The notes under the pieces are model-generated. The model was not told the DNA's origin. It did no database searches and worked only from the letters and a program-made list of their open reading frames with translations. From Streptomyces griseus subsp. griseus (GTDB lineage Bacteria; Actinomycetota; Actinomycetes; Streptomycetales; Streptomycetaceae): a stretch of DNA of 64,000 nt. The position numbers were made by a program, and so were the translations under genes. Below, in pieces: positions 63,022-64,000 of the stretch; the stretch's first letter is position 1, and every line of letters begins with the position of its first letter. Where the stretch lies: contig NZ_JOJE01000005.1 in the NCBI RefSeq assembly GCF_000720255.1, positions 496,001 to 560,000 on the forward strand. Reading direction: 5' to 3'.

Positions 63022-63186
63022 GCCGCCTCCCTGTACGGGCGTAAACGCCCTGAAATGCCACGTTGTTCCCGTGACACGTTGTTCTGTCTGGTGTTGCGGG
63101 CACTCTCTCGCTGCCGCCCGCAACAGGTCTTCGATCGCCGCCGCCCGGCCGGACCCGGACCCTGAATCCCGGTTCCGGCCCGTCGG

Positions 63187-63744
63187 TCAGTCGGCGTGGA
63201 CGGGCTCGGGGACCTGAACGGTCCCTCCGGGCCCGCCGTCGTCTTCCCGGCTCCCCGCACCCGCGCCCTCGCGGTCGTCGTCGTCCGCGGCGAGGAGTCC
63301 CGTCTGTTCCCTGAGTTCCGCGATCGCGGCCTCGAAGTCCTCGAGCGAGTCGAACGCCCGGTAAACGGAGGCGAATCGCAGGTAGGCGACGAGGTCGAGC
63401 TCCTGCAACGGGCCGAGTATGGCCAGCCCCACGTCGTGGGTGGTCAGCTCGGCGCTTCCGGTGGCCCGCACCGCCTCCTCGACCCGCTGGCCGAGTTGGG
63501 CGAGCGCGTCCTCGGTGACAGGCCGTCCCTGGCACGCCTTGCGCACGCCGTTGATGACCTTGGTACGGCTGAACGGCTCGGTGACTCCGGACCGCTTCAC
63601 CACCATGAGCGAGCACGTCTCCACGGTCGTGAAACGACGGGAGCAGTCAGGACACTGGCGGCGCCTGCGGATCGACGTGCCGTCGTCGGTCGTACGGCTG
63701 TCGACGACGCGGCTGTCGGGGTGCCTGCAGAAGGGGCAGTGCAT
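63187..63744 (-). CDS. nrdR: Transcriptional repressor NrdR
   Basis: The 185-residue protein has an N-terminal zinc ribbon (Cys3, Cys6, Cys31, Cys34) and an ATP-cone domain ([29 protein letters not shown]). The ATP cone senses ATP and dATP, and NrdR represses ribonucleotide reductase genes through paired NrdR boxes. A long acidic tail ([18 protein letters not shown]) follows the core. ATG 63744 (MHCPFC) is chosen over an in-frame TTG three codons upstream. The gene heads the nrdR-nrdJ operon, 165 bases before nrdJ. Confidence 0.96.
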   Translation of the reverse strand: MHCPFCRHPDSRVVDSRTTDDGTSIRRRRQCPDCSRRFTTVETCSLMVVKRSGVTEPFSRTKVINGVRKACQGRPVTEDALAQLGQRVEEAVRATGSAELTTHDVGLAILGPLQELDLVAYLRFASVYRAFDSLEDFEAAIAELREQTGLLAADDDDREGAGAGSREDDGGPGGTVQVPEPVHAD

Positions 63745-63850
63745 GGACTCCAACCCTCCTCACAGCAGACTCAATAGCCCCAGAGGCCTCTCGGGCCCCT
63801 CGAAGCAGCCCCAAGCATAGGCGATCTCCCGGAGCGCGAAGACCGGGGGG

Positions 63851-63897
63851 ACCACAACTTCTGGGCCACTGCCGCAATCCAACCACTAGATGTGGGG
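63851..63897. promoter_or_regulatory. Two NrdR-like boxes before nrdR
   Basis: ACCACAACTTCTGGGC at 63851-63866 and ACCACTAGATGTGGGG at 63882-63897 share 11 of 16 bases and begin exactly 31 bases apart. Each has a CCAC-N5-STGG dyad. Paired boxes three helical turns apart are the known arrangement for NrdR in Streptomyces. They lie 100-150 bases before the nrdR start. Confidence 0.7.
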
Positions 63898-64000
63898 ATT
63901 GGCTCATACATGCACGCCAGACGCGCGTGTCTCACGGAGATCGGCACGTGCCAGTGGCCCACGCCGCCACACGGAGCACAGCCGGGCCCGCGGACACGCC

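Noticed and set aside
60265..63165. Plus-strand open frame of 966 codons antisense to nrdJ
   Set aside because: It is a G+C-bias shadow: nrdJ has clear family motifs on the other strand and this frame is Val/Asp/Gly-rich with no domain.

Overview
The window is a stretch of high-GC actinobacterial chromosome that reads as Streptomyces. It carries the Streptomyces septation gene sepH, the principal sigma factor gene hrdB beside the sporulation regulator gene whiH, GTG/TTG and apparently leaderless starts, DasR-, DmdR- and NrdR-type operator sequences, and codons ending almost always in G or C. From memory, the gene order matches the core of the S. coelicolor chromosome from sepH (SCO5855) to nrdJ/nrdR (SCO5805/SCO5804), read here in reverse. 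It is therefore core chromosome and not a genomic island. The only mobile-element trace is a broken IS701-like transposase at 3.6-4.0 kb.

Layout. 0.5-9.4 kb: sepH, a rhodanese-type sulfurtransferase, a two-domain VOC protein, the transposase remnant abutting the end of the thymidine kinase gene, a coupled phosphodiesterase/DUF5998 pair and a GNAT/acyl-CoA synthetase (Pat-type) protein acetyltransferase. 9.6-15 kb: ptsH (HPr) behind a DasR-like site, a GntR regulator, a secreted M23 peptidase under a c-di-AMP (ydaO-yuaA) riboswitch, and two overlapping M16 peptidase genes. 15-23.7 kb: topoisomerase IV subunit A convergent with a COG0523 GTPase, a DUF6082 protein with a small partner, two divergent citrate synthase genes (one with a DNA-binding domain) separated by palindromes, and a sucrase/ferredoxin-like gene whose start is overlapped by an iron box.

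23.7-34.7 kb is a transport and signalling block. It holds a 40-bp tandem repeat array, a CitA/DcuS-type kinase with its CitB-type response regulator, a three-gene NitT/TauT-type ABC transporter, a second divergent and kinase-less CitB-type regulator, an acetate-type symporter with its DUF485 partner, and a NarL-type two-component system. 34.8-43.8 kb: topoisomerase IV subunit B, a small zinc-finger-like protein, a secreted trypsin-like protease, hrdB, whiH and a fused ABC protein with a degenerate ATPase. 43.9-54.2 kb: an NrtR-like Nudix regulator, a glycogen-debranching-like protein, a DUF4192 protein with in-frame repeats, RecQ fused to a phosphoribosyltransferase-like domain, two unrecognised conserved-looking genes and rnhB. 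54.3-64 kb: a TetR/MFS efflux pair with two matching operators, an ADP-ribosylglycohydrolase, a histidine phosphatase, a YdbC-like protein, TerD, and nrdR-nrdJ (class II ribonucleotide reductase) behind two NrdR-like boxes 31 bp apart.

Several groups look functional as units: chromosome segregation and division (sepH, topoisomerase IV, hrdB, whiH); organic-acid metabolism and sensing (citrate synthases, CitA/B systems, acetate symporter, Pat acetyltransferase); and nucleotide supply and DNA maintenance (thymidine kinase, NrdJ/NrdR, RecQ, RNase HII). No CRISPR array, tRNA, rRNA or prophage was recognised.
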